Shown here: positions 1 to 11,391 of the stretch, piece by piece | Position numbering within the stretch: the first letter of the stretch is position 1 | How the letters are laid out: each line of letters opens with the position of its first letter | From: an uncultured Clostridia bacterium | GTDB lineage: Bacteria; Bacillota; Clostridia; TANB77; CAG-508 | Direction of reading: 5' to 3' | Length of the DNA: 64,000 nucleotides | NCBI GenBank assembly: GCA_947594935.1 | Contig: CANQEM010000005.1 | Coordinates: forward strand, 1-64,000 | Position numbers and translations under genes: made by a program | The notes under the pieces: model-generated | The model's database searches: none | Told to the model about the DNA's origin: nothing | The model's input: the letters and a program-made list of their open reading frames with translations, nothing else

Positions 1-7
1 CCTATTT

Positions 8-1801
8 TTATTCAAATATTTGATTAAATTCTGCCTCGTTGATTTTTTCTTTTGCTAATAAAGTTTCTGCAATAGCATCTAATTTGTCCCTATGTTCAAT
101 CAAAAGTTGCTTTGCTCCTTGGTATGCTATGTCAATTAAAGATTTAACTTCTAGTCCTATTTTATCTCCTATGTTTTCACCAAATAACTGCATTTCATAA
201 GGTTCTTTTCCTTGGAAGTCAATTGGTCCTAAAATATCACTCATACCATATTTTGTTACCATATCTCTTGCAATTTTTGTTGCAACTTCAATATCATTGC
301 TTGCACCTGTTGAAATATCATTTAAAACTAATTGTTCTGCTGCCCTACCTCCAAGTAGTGCTATAAGTTTTTCCTGCATTTCTGTTTTTGATATATAATA
401 TTTATCTTCATCAGTTTTATACATTGTATATCCACCAGCTACGCCTCTTGGAATAATTGACACTTCCTTAATGTTTGCTTGTGTTGGTAAATATCTACTT
501 ACAACAGCATGACCTGCTTCATGATATGCTGTTAATTTTTTGTCTTTATCAGAAATTACTCTTGCCTTTTTTTCTAGTCCGACTGTTACTTTTTTTACAG
601 CTTCTTCTATATCGTCATTTTCAATTTCATCATGTTTATTAGTTGTTGCAATGATTGCAGCTTCGTTTAATATATTTGATAGTTCTGCACCTGTGAAACC
701 TGCTGTGTCTTCTGCAATACTTTCTAAGTTAACATCATCTGATATTTTTTTATCTTTTGCATGAATTTTTAAGATTTCTAGCCTTCCTTTTATGTCTGGA
801 ATTGGTATTGTAACTTGTCTATCAAATCTACCTGGTCTTAGTAAAGCTTTATCTAGCATTTCTGGTCTGTTTGTAGCTGCTAGAACTATAATTGTTTCTT
901 CTGAACTGAAACCGTCCATTTCAACTAATAATTGATTTAGAGTTTGATTGTTTTCTGATTCTGCACCAGTGTTTGATGTTCTTCTTGAACCAATTGCATC
1001 AATCTCATCTATAAATACAATACATGGCGCTAATTTTCTAGCTTTTTCAAATAATTTTCTAACTCTTGAAGCTCCAAGTCCAACAAACATTTCTACAAAT
1101 TCTGAACCACTCATAGAAATAAATGGCACATTTGCTTCACCAGCGATGGCTTTTGCAATTAAAGTTTTACCTGTTCCTGGCTTTCCATATAAAAGTACGC
1201 CTCTTGGAATTTTTGCCCCCATTTTTACAAATTTTTCTGGTGTTTTTAGGAAGTCTACAATTTCAATAAGTTCTTCTTTTTCTTCATCTAAACCTGCTAC
1301 ATCATCAAATCTGATTCTAGTTTGTCTTTCTGTATCTTCATAAACTTTACCTTTTTCACCAAGTCCCTGCATTTTGAATATCATTATGAACAATGCTACC
1401 ATGATGATTGTTGGAAGTAAGCTTATAAAAGTTGCAAATATTTGTGAAATAGCACTTCTTGGTTTTTCTGTTAATTTGAATTCACTACCTTCTGATTCCT
1501 TTTGATGAATTAGTTCCATAAACGCTTCTGTACTAGGTACAATAGTTGTTTTTTCTTCTTCTTCACCTTTTAATTTAACTTTAATTGTTGAACTACCAAC
1601 TGTCATTTCTATTTCTTCTACATTTTTATTTGATATTTCTTTTAATAAATCTGTATAAGCTAGTTCTTTTTCATCATCACTTTTATTGTTCTGCATATAA
1701 ACTGCAAGTAAAAGTGTAGATAAAATTAAGATTGTTAGTATAACAATTAAACCTATTAGTATTTTTTTGATTTTGTTATTTTTGTTGTTATTATTTTTCA
1801 T
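8..1801 (-). CDS. ftsH: ATP-dependent zinc metalloprotease FtsH
   Basis: N-terminal TM segments, AAA+ Walker A GKPGTGKT, SRH, zinc motif HEAGH. Confidence 0.97.
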   Translation of the reverse strand: MKNNNNKNNKIKKILIGLIVILTILILSTLLLAVYMQNNKSDDEKELAYTDLLKEISNKNVEEIEMTVGSSTIKVKLKGEEEEKTTIVPSTEAFMELIHQKESEGSEFKLTEKPRSAISQIFATFISLLPTIIMVALFIMIFKMQGLGEKGKVYEDTERQTRIRFDDVAGLDEEKEELIEIVDFLKTPEKFVKMGAKIPRGVLLYGKPGTGKTLIAKAIAGEANVPFISMSGSEFVEMFVGLGASRVRKLFEKARKLAPCIVFIDEIDAIGSRRTSNTGAESENNQTLNQLLVEMDGFSSEETIIVLAATNRPEMLDKALLRPGRFDRQVTIPIPDIKGRLEILKIHAKDKKISDDVNLESIAEDTAGFTGAELSNILNEAAIIATTNKHDEIENDDIEEAVKKVTVGLEKKARVISDKDKKLTAYHEAGHAVVSRYLPTQANIKEVSIIPRGVAGGYTMYKTDEDKYYISKTEMQEKLIALLGGRAAEQLVLNDISTGASNDIEVATKIARDMVTKYGMSDILGPIDFQGKEPYEMQLFGENIGDKIGLEVKSLIDIAYQGAKQLLIEHRDKLDAIAETLLAKEKINEAEFNQIFE

Positions 1802-1824
1802 GTTTTTCTTCCTTTCTACTGTTC

Positions 1825-2847
1825 TTATGCGCTTGTTCCCTCAGGCTCGATTCCTGGTTCTTTTTTTCTTTTCTTGTTTTCTTTCTTTTCCTCTTTTTCT
1901 TCTGGTTCTTTCTCCTTTTCTTTTTCCTTCTTTTTCTCCTCTTCTTCTCTTTCTTTCTCTTGTAATTCTTTTTTTACTTGTTCTTCAACTTCTTGTATTT
2001 TCATTAGTTCTGCTTGTTTTTTTTGTATGTCTGCTTTTATAATAAAGATTGCTGCAATTAAGTAAATTACTGCAACTGATATATACATAACATCAAAATA
2101 TTGTATTTCAAAATCTGTAAACATGTTTATTATAACATAAATGATATTTAATAGTGTTGATAGTGTAATTGCATAGATTGACATATTTAATACTGCTCTA
2201 TAACGCATTTTTACTTTTGCAAGAATACTTGTTAAATATCCAAAAGCACTTATGAAAATGCTATTTAAAAATGTGTTTATAAAATATATGATAAATACAT
2301 ATATAAACAATGTAATTCCTAAGCTCATATATAAGCTTAACATTTGAGTTCCTTTTACATAATTTAGAACATCTTGTTTTTCAAATCTTGTTATGCCCAT
2401 TTCTCCTAATATTTTTGAGTATTCATAAGTCGTTATTCCCATCATAGAATTATTTTTTATAGCTACTTTATTTTTTAACACTAGAACTCCATCTTTGTCA
2501 TCAGTAAATTCTTGTGTTTCTTTGCTAGTATCTACAATAATTGTTCCTAATGCTGGGTTTTCAATTGTTATTGGACTTTCGCTTTTTACATCTAATACAC
2601 CATCTTGATAAGAAAAATCTGGGAAATCGTTTTCGATGTATTGAACCACTTTGTTAACTGTTTGGGTTGTTTCATAAATCATACCTACACATATTACAAT
2701 TGCAAGTATTGCTACTAATTTTGTTAAATAGTTTATTGCTCTTGGAACACCTTCTGCTGATAATTCTACATATTTTTCAACATTAAACATTGATAGTTTT
2801 ACTTTTTTAAAAAAGCTTTTTCTAGTATCTATTTGTTGTTCTTCCAT
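1825..2847 (-). CDS. DUF1189-like multi-pass membrane protein with Lys/Glu-rich C-terminal tail
   Basis: ORF with several TM segments and charged tail; family by resemblance. Confidence 0.6.
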   Translation of the reverse strand: MEEQQIDTRKSFFKKVKLSMFNVEKYVELSAEGVPRAINYLTKLVAILAIVICVGMIYETTQTVNKVVQYIENDFPDFSYQDGVLDVKSESPITIENPALGTIIVDTSKETQEFTDDKDGVLVLKNKVAIKNNSMMGITTYEYSKILGEMGITRFEKQDVLNYVKGTQMLSLYMSLGITLFIYVFIIYFINTFLNSIFISAFGYLTSILAKVKMRYRAVLNMSIYAITLSTLLNIIYVIINMFTDFEIQYFDVMYISVAVIYLIAAIFIIKADIQKKQAELMKIQEVEEQVKKELQEKEREEEEKKKEKEKEKEPEEKEEKKENKKRKKEPGIEPEGTSA

Positions 2848-2877
2848 CTATCTACCATTCCTTTCCTAGGTATAGAT

Positions 2878-4005
2878 TTATTCATATTTTCTGATAACTT
2901 GTGATTCTACAAGAGTTGGATTTATTTGTATTTCAGCTATATCACCGATTTTTATATCTTTTCCAGTTATATCTGCTACTATATGAAATGTGCCAATTCT
3001 TCCTAAAACTTCGCATTTTTTATTTGCTATCGTGATTTGCTTAGATTGTTTTTTGAAAAGATTTTTTAAATCATTTACCACATAACGTAATTTATCTATT
3101 GGTCTAAACATGTCCTTTCCTGTTTCTAAGCCAACCCCTTCAATATATCCAATTGGAAGAATTGCAACTGTTGTTTCTTTTTTAGTTGTATAACTATTTG
3201 AATATCCTATGTTATATCCTTTTGGTAGCTCTTTTATTTCCGCTACTTGTGTTTGCAATCTTGCGATTTTTTTTAAGCCTAATTTATTTTGAAAAGACAA
3301 TCTGCCAGTAAATGCTGAACCTATTCTTACTGCATTTAAGTGCATTTCTGGGAATTTAATAAATGCTGATGAATTACATACATGTAAAATTCCGGTTTTT
3401 ACTTGGTTCATTTTTAAAACTTCTATACACTCTATAAAACGTTTAAACTGCAATTTTGTATAATTGTCATCATAAAAAGCATTTGAAAAATGAGTAAATG
3501 TTCCTTCTATTTCCACATTTTCTAATCCTTTTAGTGCTTCAATCATTTCTTCTCTTTTGCTATAAACAAAGCCGTATCTTCCAAAGCCTGTGTCAATCTT
3601 AATATGTGCTTTTATTGTTTTATTTTTTTCTTTTGCTACTTTGCTTGCTGTTTCTGCCGCTTCTTTTGAACCTATTGTGATAATAACATTTCTTTCAACT
3701 AGTTTTTCAATATCTTCTTTTATGGCTGTTGAAGATAGCATAAGTAATTTGTGAGTAAAGCCTAAATCTCTAAATTGAAGTGCCTCTTGTACAGTTGATA
3801 CAGCAAAAAAGTCAATACCATTATCTATTAAAAATTGTGTATATTGCTTCATATCTAAGCCATAAGCGTTTGCTTTTATTACTGCTATTATTGTAACTAG
3901 ATTGCCTTCATCATCTGGTAGATTAGTTTTTGCATGTTCTTTTATTTTTTGAATATTATGTTTTAAATCTTTTTTACTGATGATTAACTGGTTCATTTTT
4001 ACCAT
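2878..4005 (-). CDS. alr: Alanine racemase
   Basis: PLP-binding motif AVIKANAYG and alanine racemase fold motifs. Confidence 0.93.
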   Translation of the reverse strand: MVKMNQLIISKKDLKHNIQKIKEHAKTNLPDDEGNLVTIIAVIKANAYGLDMKQYTQFLIDNGIDFFAVSTVQEALQFRDLGFTHKLLMLSSTAIKEDIEKLVERNVIITIGSKEAAETASKVAKEKNKTIKAHIKIDTGFGRYGFVYSKREEMIEALKGLENVEIEGTFTHFSNAFYDDNYTKLQFKRFIECIEVLKMNQVKTGILHVCNSSAFIKFPEMHLNAVRIGSAFTGRLSFQNKLGLKKIARLQTQVAEIKELPKGYNIGYSNSYTTKKETTVAILPIGYIEGVGLETGKDMFRPIDKLRYVVNDLKNLFKKQSKQITIANKKCEVLGRIGTFHIVADITGKDIKIGDIAEIQINPTLVESQVIRKYE

Positions 4006-4011
4006 TCCTTT

Positions 4012-5073
4012 CTAATGCTTTTTTAGTTTTGTCTTTATTTGACGTACATTACGGAATAGCTTTTCTGAAATTTTATATAATTTATATGTCAAAGGTTTGT
4101 ATGGAATGTAAATTTCTCCTAAAAATTCTGTAAATTTTCCACCAAAGCCTTTTTTAAATCTATATAAGCCATATTGTGGGTGTGATTCATCAACAATTCC
4201 AGAAACACCTCTGAAATCATATATGTCATCTTTTCTGGCAATTGCCATTTTTATCATTTCCCATTGTAATAGATAATTTGGCATTAAGTTTCTATGTTCA
4301 TTACTACTTGCTCCATATAAATACCATGTTTTATTTCCATAAAAAATTGGTATTACTCCTGATATTGGCTTATCGTCATAATATGCCATCAGTAATTTTA
4401 TATGGTCTGGTCCTAAGTTGTCATACATTTTTTCAAAATATTCTAATGGTCTAATAATAAAGCCATCTCTGGCACCTGTTTCTACCATGATTTTATGGAA
4501 TTCCTTTAAGTCATCTCTTGTTCCTTCTTTAACAACAACACCTTTTTTTGTTGCTAAACGTATATTATATCTCCATTTTTGATGAAAACCTGCCATGACT
4601 TCTTCTTCTGTTTTGTTTTTGATGTCTAGCCTAAAAACATATCTTGGTTGAATTTCGTCCATAAAGTCTTTTGCATCATCTTTTATTTCATATCCTAAAT
4701 TTGATACTAATTCTCTAAAATCTTTGTCATCACTTTCAACATCTGGTTCTATTCTTAATACTATTGCTGAATATTTTTTTGCAAGTTCTTTTGCACCATC
4801 TGTTAGCTGTTTTAAAATGTTCATGTCATGTATATCACATACTGGTCCTCTTGGTGCATACATAATATTTCCAAAAATTGGTATTTTACGTATCCATACA
4901 CATAGAGAGCCTATTATTTCCCCTTGATTATCTTCTGCTAAGATAACTTCTGGTATCCAATTTGGCTTTTTTACTTCCGCCCATTCTAGTGATTGCTGGA
5001 AGTTACACCTTTCATTTTCTTCTAAGAATTTTGTATATTGCTTTTTTGATTCGTCATCTGTTACGAATTTCAT
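4012..5073 (-). CDS. FemA/FemX-type peptidoglycan bridge aminoacyltransferase
   Basis: FemX-like motifs (QSLEWAEVKK, YNIRLATKKGV, YDFRGVSG). Confidence 0.88.
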   Translation of the reverse strand: MKFVTDDESKKQYTKFLEENERCNFQQSLEWAEVKKPNWIPEVILAEDNQGEIIGSLCVWIRKIPIFGNIMYAPRGPVCDIHDMNILKQLTDGAKELAKKYSAIVLRIEPDVESDDKDFRELVSNLGYEIKDDAKDFMDEIQPRYVFRLDIKNKTEEEVMAGFHQKWRYNIRLATKKGVVVKEGTRDDLKEFHKIMVETGARDGFIIRPLEYFEKMYDNLGPDHIKLLMAYYDDKPISGVIPIFYGNKTWYLYGASSNEHRNLMPNYLLQWEMIKMAIARKDDIYDFRGVSGIVDESHPQYGLYRFKKGFGGKFTEFLGEIYIPYKPLTYKLYKISEKLFRNVRQIKTKLKKH

Positions 5074-5171
5074 ATTTATCTATATCCTTTCTTATTATTA
5101 ACCACATATCAGTATTTTACACCATTTCTAGGAATTTTACAAGTGCTTTTATAAATTTTGTATGAATAACA

Positions 5172-5209
5172 AAAAAACTCAATGTTGCAATTTTTTTTAA
5201 CGCAACATT
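5172..5209 (-). terminator. Rho-independent terminator downstream of tmRNA
   Basis: AATGTTGC/GCAACATT stem followed by T-run on the minus strand. Confidence 0.7.
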
Positions 5210-5229
5210 AAGCTCAAATTTAAGCTTTA

Positions 5230-5582
5230 TGGTGGAGATGAGGAGAGTCGAACTCCTGTCCATAGCATTTTCCACATAGACTTCTACAAGTTTAGTTTGT
5301 TGAAAATCTCTTTTTCATTTTTTCAGCAAACAAGAAAAATGAAACGTAACTCTAAAAATACCTACTATTCCAAGAGTGAGAATAGCTTCGTTTCCTATCT
5401 AAATGACACTTTATCCTAAGCGATAGGAACAAAGGTAAAGCGTAGCTACACCTAGGCAGCTAATGCAACTTCTTGATTATTGTCTGCATTTATATTTATT
5501 TTCTCGTTTTTTAAGTGGCCAACGAGAATCCACTACTTGCTATCCATCCTTCTAATGCAATGTCGAAACCAAATACATCCCC
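5230..5582 (-). ncRNA. ssrA: tmRNA (ssrA)
   Basis: 5' GGGGATG...GGTTTCGACA, 3' ...CAGGAGTTCGACTCTCCTCATCTCCACCA with G3:U pair; tag reading frame ends ...NINADNNQEVALAA-stop. Confidence 0.95.
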
Positions 5583-5645
5583 ATGTAAATTTAATTATAC
5601 TATATCTATGGTTGTTTGTCAATCAAGACAAAAGGAAACAGCGTT

Positions 5646-6965
5646 TTATGCTGTTTCTTTTGCATTTTCTGGAATTGTTCTTTTTCTCTTATTTTTTAGT
5701 TGCTCTGTCTTCTTATTTTCATTTATTACTAATTCTGGTTGTTTGTTTCCTACAACTGTTTCTTTTGTTATAATACATTTTTCAATATATGGGTTTGAAG
5801 GAATATCAAACATTATATCTCTCATGATTTCTTCTATTATAGAGCGTAAGCCTCTTGCGCCTGTTTTCCTTTCAATTGCCTTATCTACAATAGCTTCTAA
5901 GGCATCTCTTGAAAATTCAAGTTCTACTCCGTCAATTTCTAATAATTTTTTGTATTGTTTTACTAAGGCATTTTTTGGTTCAGTTGCAATTTTAATTAAA
6001 GCTTCTCTATCTAGGTCTTTAAGTGTTGATATAATTGGCAACCTTCCTATAAATTCTGGAATTAAACCAAATTTCAATAAGTCTTGTGGTAATAATTCTT
6101 TAAACACTTCATATTGATTGATTTCTTTCTTGCTTTCGATTTTTGTTCCAAAACCTATAAGCTTTTCGCCTGTTCTTTCTTTTATGATGTTTTCTAGTCC
6201 TTCAAAAGCTCCTCCACAGATAAATAAGATATTTTCTGTGTTTATTTGTATTAACTCTTGATTTGGATGCTTTCTTCCACCTTGTGGTGGTACTGATGCA
6301 ACTGTTCCTTCTATTATTTTTAATAGGGCTTGTTGCACACCTTCCCCACTTACATCTCGTGTAATAGATGGGTTTTCTGATTTTCTTGTGATTTTATCAA
6401 TTTCATCAATATATACTATACCTTTTTCAGCTTTTTGTACATCTCCATCTGCTGCTTGTATTAACTTTAATAAGATATTTTCTACATCTTCGCCAACATA
6501 TCCAGCTTCTGTTAAAGTGGTAGCATCAGCAATGGCAAATGGCACATTTAAGATTTTTGCCAAAGTTCTTGCTAATAAAGTTTTTCCACATCCAGTTGGT
6601 CCTAATAGCAAAATATTACTTTTTTGAATTTCAACACTTTCATCTTTTTGATGTGTTTCTTCTTCATACGCAATTCTTTTATAGTGGTTATACACTGCTA
6701 CTGATAAGCTTTTCTTTGCTTCTTCTTGCCCTATTACATAGTCATCTAATGTCTTTTTTATTTCACTTGGGCTTGGAAGTTCTTCTGTTAATGTATAGCC
6801 TATGTCATCATCTTGAAACAATTCTGCTTCAATAATGCTTGTACATAAATCTACACACTCATCACAAATATATACTCCTGGCCCAGCTACTAATTTTTTT
6901 ACATTTTCTTGTGCCTTTCCACAGAAAGAACATCTTACATGATTTGGTATATCATTTTTTGGCAT
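5646..6965 (-). CDS. clpX: ATP-dependent Clp protease ATP-binding subunit ClpX
   Basis: N-terminal Zn finger CSFCGK..CDECV, Walker [12 protein letters not shown] track starts further upstream, the MPKND start fits the family better. Confidence 0.96.
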   Translation of the reverse strand: MPKNDIPNHVRCSFCGKAQENVKKLVAGPGVYICDECVDLCTSIIEAELFQDDDIGYTLTEELPSPSEIKKTLDDYVIGQEEAKKSLSVAVYNHYKRIAYEEETHQKDESVEIQKSNILLLGPTGCGKTLLARTLAKILNVPFAIADATTLTEAGYVGEDVENILLKLIQAADGDVQKAEKGIVYIDEIDKITRKSENPSITRDVSGEGVQQALLKIIEGTVASVPPQGGRKHPNQELIQINTENILFICGGAFEGLENIIKERTGEKLIGFGTKIESKKEINQYEVFKELLPQDLLKFGLIPEFIGRLPIISTLKDLDREALIKIATEPKNALVKQYKKLLEIDGVELEFSRDALEAIVDKAIERKTGARGLRSIIEEIMRDIMFDIPSNPYIEKCIITKETVVGNKQPELVINENKKTEQLKNKRKRTIPENAKETA

Positions 6966-6981
6966 TATTCCAACTCCTTTT

Positions 6982-7587
6982 TTACATTCTATGATCCATA
7001 ATTCCATCAATTAGACCATAATTTAAAGCTTCTTCTGCTGTCATATAATGGTCTCTTTCTGTGTCTCTTTCGATAACATCAATTGGTTGACCTGTTCTTT
7101 CACTTAAAAATCTGTTTAATTTTTCTCTTGTTCTAACTAAGTGATCTGCATGAATTTTTACTTCTGTTGCTTGACCAGAAATTCCGCCACCACCGATTAA
7201 AGGTTGATGTATTAAAATTTCTGCATTTGGTGTGGCAAATCTTTTACCTTTTTCACCTGCTGATAATAGGGCTGCTCCCATACTTGCTGCCATACCTATA
7301 CAAATTGTTGATACTGGGCATTTAATATAGTTCATTGTGTCTATAATTCCCATGCCGTCTGTGATTGAGCCACCTGGTGAATTGATGTATAAATTTATAT
7401 CTTTATCTGGATCTTCTGATTCCAAGAATAATAATTGTGCAATTATTAAACTTGATGTTGTTGGGTTAACATCCTCCCCTAAAAATATAATTCTGTCTTT
7501 TAATAGTCTTGAAAAAATGTCATAAGACCTTTCTCCCTTACTTGTTTGCTCGATAACATAAGGTACTAAGCTGTTTTTTTCTAACAT
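6982..7587 (-). CDS. clpP: ATP-dependent Clp protease proteolytic subunit ClpP
   Basis: GMAASMGA and IHQPLIGG motifs. Confidence 0.97.
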   Translation of the reverse strand: MLEKNSLVPYVIEQTSKGERSYDIFSRLLKDRIIFLGEDVNPTTSSLIIAQLLFLESEDPDKDINLYINSPGGSITDGMGIIDTMNYIKCPVSTICIGMAASMGAALLSAGEKGKRFATPNAEILIHQPLIGGGGISGQATEVKIHADHLVRTREKLNRFLSERTGQPIDVIERDTERDHYMTAEEALNYGLIDGIMDHRM

Positions 7588-7612
7588 TTTAATTCCTCCT
7601 TTTTTTACATAA

Positions 7613-7642
7613 AAAGGTTAGAGAATATAAGTTTACATCTAA
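7613..7642 (-). terminator. Terminator after tig
   Basis: AGGTTAGA...TCTAACCT stem followed by T-run. Confidence 0.55.
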
Positions 7643-7658
7643 CCTCTTCCCTAGCCTT

Positions 7659-8945
7659 TTATTTTATTTTTGCATTTTTTACTAAGAATTCAATGGCTTT
7701 TTCTGATTTCATTCCTTCTTCAATGTAGCTTCTTATATTTTCATTTTTTAGGAATTCGTCATCACTTTCTCTGCCATAGTTTTTAGCCATTTCTTTCATC
7801 TTTTCGTCTACTTCTTCTGGGGTTGTTTCTATCTTTTCTTCTTTTATAACTGCTTCTATCATTAGTCTTGTTTTAACTGCATCTGATGCTTGAGGTTCAT
7901 ATTCTTTTTTAATTTCTTCTTCTGTTTTTCCTAACATTTGAAGATATTGTTCTAATTTTAAACCTTGATAAGATAATCTTTGTCCAAGGTCTTTAACCAT
8001 ATTATCTACTTCTGTTTCAATCATTCCAGAAGGAATTTCAACTTCGACATTTTTGCAAACTTCTTTGATGACTTCTTCTTCTGTCTCATATTTTTCTTTT
8101 TGTGCATTTTCTTCTTCTAATTTTTCTTTGATACTTTTTTTCAATTCGTCTAATGTATCAAATTCACTTGCATCTTTTGCAAATTCGTCATCTAATTTTG
8201 GTAATTCTTTTTTCTTAATTTCATGAACTTTTACTTTGAAAGTTGCATCTTTTCCAGCTAAGTCTTTTGAAAAATATTCGTCTGGGAACTTAACTTTGAT
8301 TTCTCTTTCTTCATCTATTTTCATCCCAATAATTTGGTCTTCAAAACCTGGTATAAATGTTTTGCTACCTATTGTTAATTCATGTCCTTCTGCTTTTCCA
8401 CCTTCAAATGGAACACCATCAACAAAACCTTCAAAATCAATTGTTGCAATGTCTCCATCTTGAACTGGTCTATCTTCAATTGAGATTAGTCTTGAATTAT
8501 GTTCTTGTAAGTGGCCTAGTTCGTGTTCGATGTCTTCATCTTTTACATTATACTCTATTTTTTTGATTTCTATACCTTTATATTTTCCTAACTTTGCTTC
8601 TGGTTTTGTTTGAAAAATAGCTGTGAAAATTAAGTCTTCACCTTTACCTATTTGCTTAATATCAATATCTGGTCTGCTAACTGCTTTGATGTCATTTTCT
8701 TTTAAAGCTTCTTCCAATACTTCTGGTGCTAGGTCATTAAAAGTATCTTCATAAAAGATTTCTTTGCCATAATATTTTTCTACAATATTCATAGGAGCTT
8801 TTCCTTTGCGGAATCCTGGAATATTAAAATATTTTGCACTTTTAAAATATACTTTTTTCATTGCATCATCAAATCTTGATGCTTCTACTGTTAATTCTAA
8901 TTTAACTTCATTTGTATTTTCTGTTTTTTCAACTTTACAATTCAT
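7659..8945 (-). CDS. tig: Trigger factor
   Basis: FRKGKAPMNIVEKYYG, PPIase and C-terminal domains. Confidence 0.95.
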   Translation of the reverse strand: MNCKVEKTENTNEVKLELTVEASRFDDAMKKVYFKSAKYFNIPGFRKGKAPMNIVEKYYGKEIFYEDTFNDLAPEVLEEALKENDIKAVSRPDIDIKQIGKGEDLIFTAIFQTKPEAKLGKYKGIEIKKIEYNVKDEDIEHELGHLQEHNSRLISIEDRPVQDGDIATIDFEGFVDGVPFEGGKAEGHELTIGSKTFIPGFEDQIIGMKIDEEREIKVKFPDEYFSKDLAGKDATFKVKVHEIKKKELPKLDDEFAKDASEFDTLDELKKSIKEKLEEENAQKEKYETEEEVIKEVCKNVEVEIPSGMIETEVDNMVKDLGQRLSYQGLKLEQYLQMLGKTEEEIKKEYEPQASDAVKTRLMIEAVIKEEKIETTPEEVDEKMKEMAKNYGRESDDEFLKNENIRSYIEEGMKSEKAIEFLVKNAKIK

Positions 8946-9039
8946 TTTTTCATATCCTTTCCTACTTTATAGCTTTTATATTATATCATATAATTCTTAT
9001 TTTGCAAGATTTTTTGCACATTTTTTTTATTTTTCAGGC

Positions 9040-11373
9040 TTATGTTGAAAAAGCTTTCATAAATATATTTAAAAGAATAAAATCAGATAGTGCAATTAAG
9101 ATGATTTTTATAATATATGTAAATATTGGTAAAAGTGGCGAAATTGCAAACCACCAATCAAGGTAGATTAAGCAACCTGCAAATAGTACTGTCATAAAAA
9201 TTGCAAGTAATAATCTGAAAACTGAAAATGGTAAAAAGCTATTTTCACTTTTTCTAGATTTTGCAAGTGTAAATAGTAAGATAATTCCGCAAACGCCAGT
9301 TGAAACAACGCATAAGCTAGAATAAAGATTATGCGGAACTAAGCCATATTTCGTCAATATTGATAAAGCAAAAACATTTATTACAACTGTTAAACCTGTC
9401 GGCAATGCTTTACCTATGACATTTTGCAAGAATTTACCTTGTATGCGTTCTTTGTTTGGTTCAAGTGCTAATACAAATGAAGGTATTCCAATAGTTACAA
9501 CACTTATTAAACTTAATTGAATTGGCATAAATGGATAGTCTTGACCCATGAATAAAAACATAAAGGCTAAAATTGTTGCATAAATTGTTTTTACTAAAAA
9601 CAATGTTGCAGACCTTTGTATGTTGTTTATTGTTCTTCTACCTTCTGCTACGATTTTAGGCATAGAAGCAAAATTAGAATCTAGTAAAACTAGTTGTGCA
9701 ACATTTTTTGTGGCATCACTACTATTTGCCATTGCAATACTACAATCAGAAGCTTTTAGAGCAAGAACATCATTTACGCCATCTCCTGTCATTGCAACTT
9801 TTCTTTTATTAGCTTGTAATGCAAGAATAAGCTCTTTTTTCTGGAATGGTGATACTCGCCCAAAGATAGTATATTTTTGAGCAATTTCTTTCATGTCTGC
9901 ATCTTCTGCTATTTTTGACATATCAATGTATAAATCAAAATTTTTAACTCCAACTTGTTTTGCAATTTGCGAAACAGTTATAGGGTTGTCCCCAGAAATG
10001 ATTTTTATATCAACATCTTGATTATAAAAATATTTAATTGTGCTTTTGGCATTTTTTCTAATTTTGTCAGACATGCAGACTAGTCCGATAAGTTTTAGGT
10101 CTGTTGGTAAATTATTTTCAACAAATTTTTCTTGTGAACAAGACACAGCTAAAACTCTAAATTCTTGTGTGTATTTTTTTATTTCATTTTCATAATTTTT
10201 AAATTGATCTTTTAAAACAAATTCAGGTGCTCCAATTACATAAGTTCCATTTTCAAAGCTAATTCCAGACCATTTTGCTTGTGAAGAAAATGGCACTTTT
10301 TGCAATGGTTCCCAAAGATTTTGTTTTCCAAATTTATAGGAACGCAAAGCTTGAATAGTTGCATTTTCATCATCAGATGATTTTGCAATATTCCATAAAA
10401 TTGTTTTCAATTGATTTTCATCAATATCAATTGGTATAATATCTTTTACCTCTATGACGCCCTCTGTTAGTGTTCCTGTTTTATCTAAGCAAAGTGTATC
10501 TACATAGGCTAATGTTTCAATACAATATAATTCTTGTACAAGTACTTTTGATTTTGACAATCGAATTACACTAACTGCTAAAACTGTGCTAGTTAAAAGT
10601 ACAAGCCCTTCTGGTATCATGCCAATTATTGCAGCAACTGTTTTTACAACTGCTCTTTGCAAACTGATTTCCTGCATATAGTATTGTGCGCAAAATAGCG
10701 CTATTCCAATAGGTACAATTGCAAAAGTTAACCATTTTATTATTTTTTTCAAAGACGTCATAATTTCTGAATTTATTTTTTTAACATATTTGCTTCCTGC
10801 TGAAATTTTAGCTGTGTAATTATCTTCTCCTACATGAACAACTTTTGCAATACATTTTCCGCTGACTATAAAACTTCCAGATAACAAAGTGTCTCCGTCA
10901 TTTTTTTGAATTGTGTCAGCTTCACCTGTAATAAAAGATTCGTTTACTTGAATATTTCCTTCTAAAATCATGCTGTCTGTTGGAATTTGACTTCCTGTGT
11001 TAAATTCCAAAATATCATCTAAAACAATTTCATTTATATGAATTTCTTGTTTTTTTCCATCACGAATAGCAGTTACTTTTTGGCTAGCTAGAAAAGACAA
11101 TTTATCTATTACTTTTTTTGCGTGAATTTCTTGAATAGTGCTAATTGCTGTGTTTATAATAGCTATTAGCAAAAATGTCATGTTTCTATAAGAGCCAACC
11201 AAAAAAACTGCAATTCCTAAAAATAAATTTAAAACATTAAATAATGTGAAAAAGTTATCAAATAAAATTTTCTTTATACTTTTTGTGGGTGTTGTAGAAT
11301 CATAGTTTACAAGGTTGTGTGCTTTTCTTTTTTCAACTTCTTCGATAGTTAATCCTGCGTATTTCAATGACAA
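9040..11373 (-). CDS. Cation-transporting P-type ATPase
   Basis: DKTGTLTEG phosphorylation motif, TGDGVNDVLALK hinge. Confidence 0.92.
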   Translation of the reverse strand: MSLKYAGLTIEEVEKRKAHNLVNYDSTTPTKSIKKILFDNFFTLFNVLNLFLGIAVFLVGSYRNMTFLLIAIINTAISTIQEIHAKKVIDKLSFLASQKVTAIRDGKKQEIHINEIVLDDILEFNTGSQIPTDSMILEGNIQVNESFITGEADTIQKNDGDTLLSGSFIVSGKCIAKVVHVGEDNYTAKISAGSKYVKKINSEIMTSLKKIIKWLTFAIVPIGIALFCAQYYMQEISLQRAVVKTVAAIIGMIPEGLVLLTSTVLAVSVIRLSKSKVLVQELYCIETLAYVDTLCLDKTGTLTEGVIEVKDIIPIDIDENQLKTILWNIAKSSDDENATIQALRSYKFGKQNLWEPLQKVPFSSQAKWSGISFENGTYVIGAPEFVLKDQFKNYENEIKKYTQEFRVLAVSCSQEKFVENNLPTDLKLIGLVCMSDKIRKNAKSTIKYFYNQDVDIKIISGDNPITVSQIAKQVGVKNFDLYIDMSKIAEDADMKEIAQKYTIFGRVSPFQKKELILALQANKRKVAMTGDGVNDVLALKASDCSIAMANSSDATKNVAQLVLLDSNFASMPKIVAEGRRTINNIQRSATLFLVKTIYATILAFMFLFMGQDYPFMPIQLSLISVVTIGIPSFVLALEPNKERIQGKFLQNVIGKALPTGLTVVINVFALSILTKYGLVPHNLYSSLCVVSTGVCGIILLFTLAKSRKSENSFLPFSVFRLLLAIFMTVLFAGCLIYLDWWFAISPLLPIFTYIIKIILIALSDFILLNIFMKAFST

Positions 11374-11391
11374 CTTCTCCTTCGATTTAAT

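Noticed and set aside
540-764. Plus-strand ORFs antisense to minus-strand genes (540-764, 948-1343, 5515-6117, 12233-12628, 31827-32117 and many others), and 35793-36119 antisense to DUF4912
   Set aside because: Composition artefacts opposite well-supported genes; no RBS or family resemblance.
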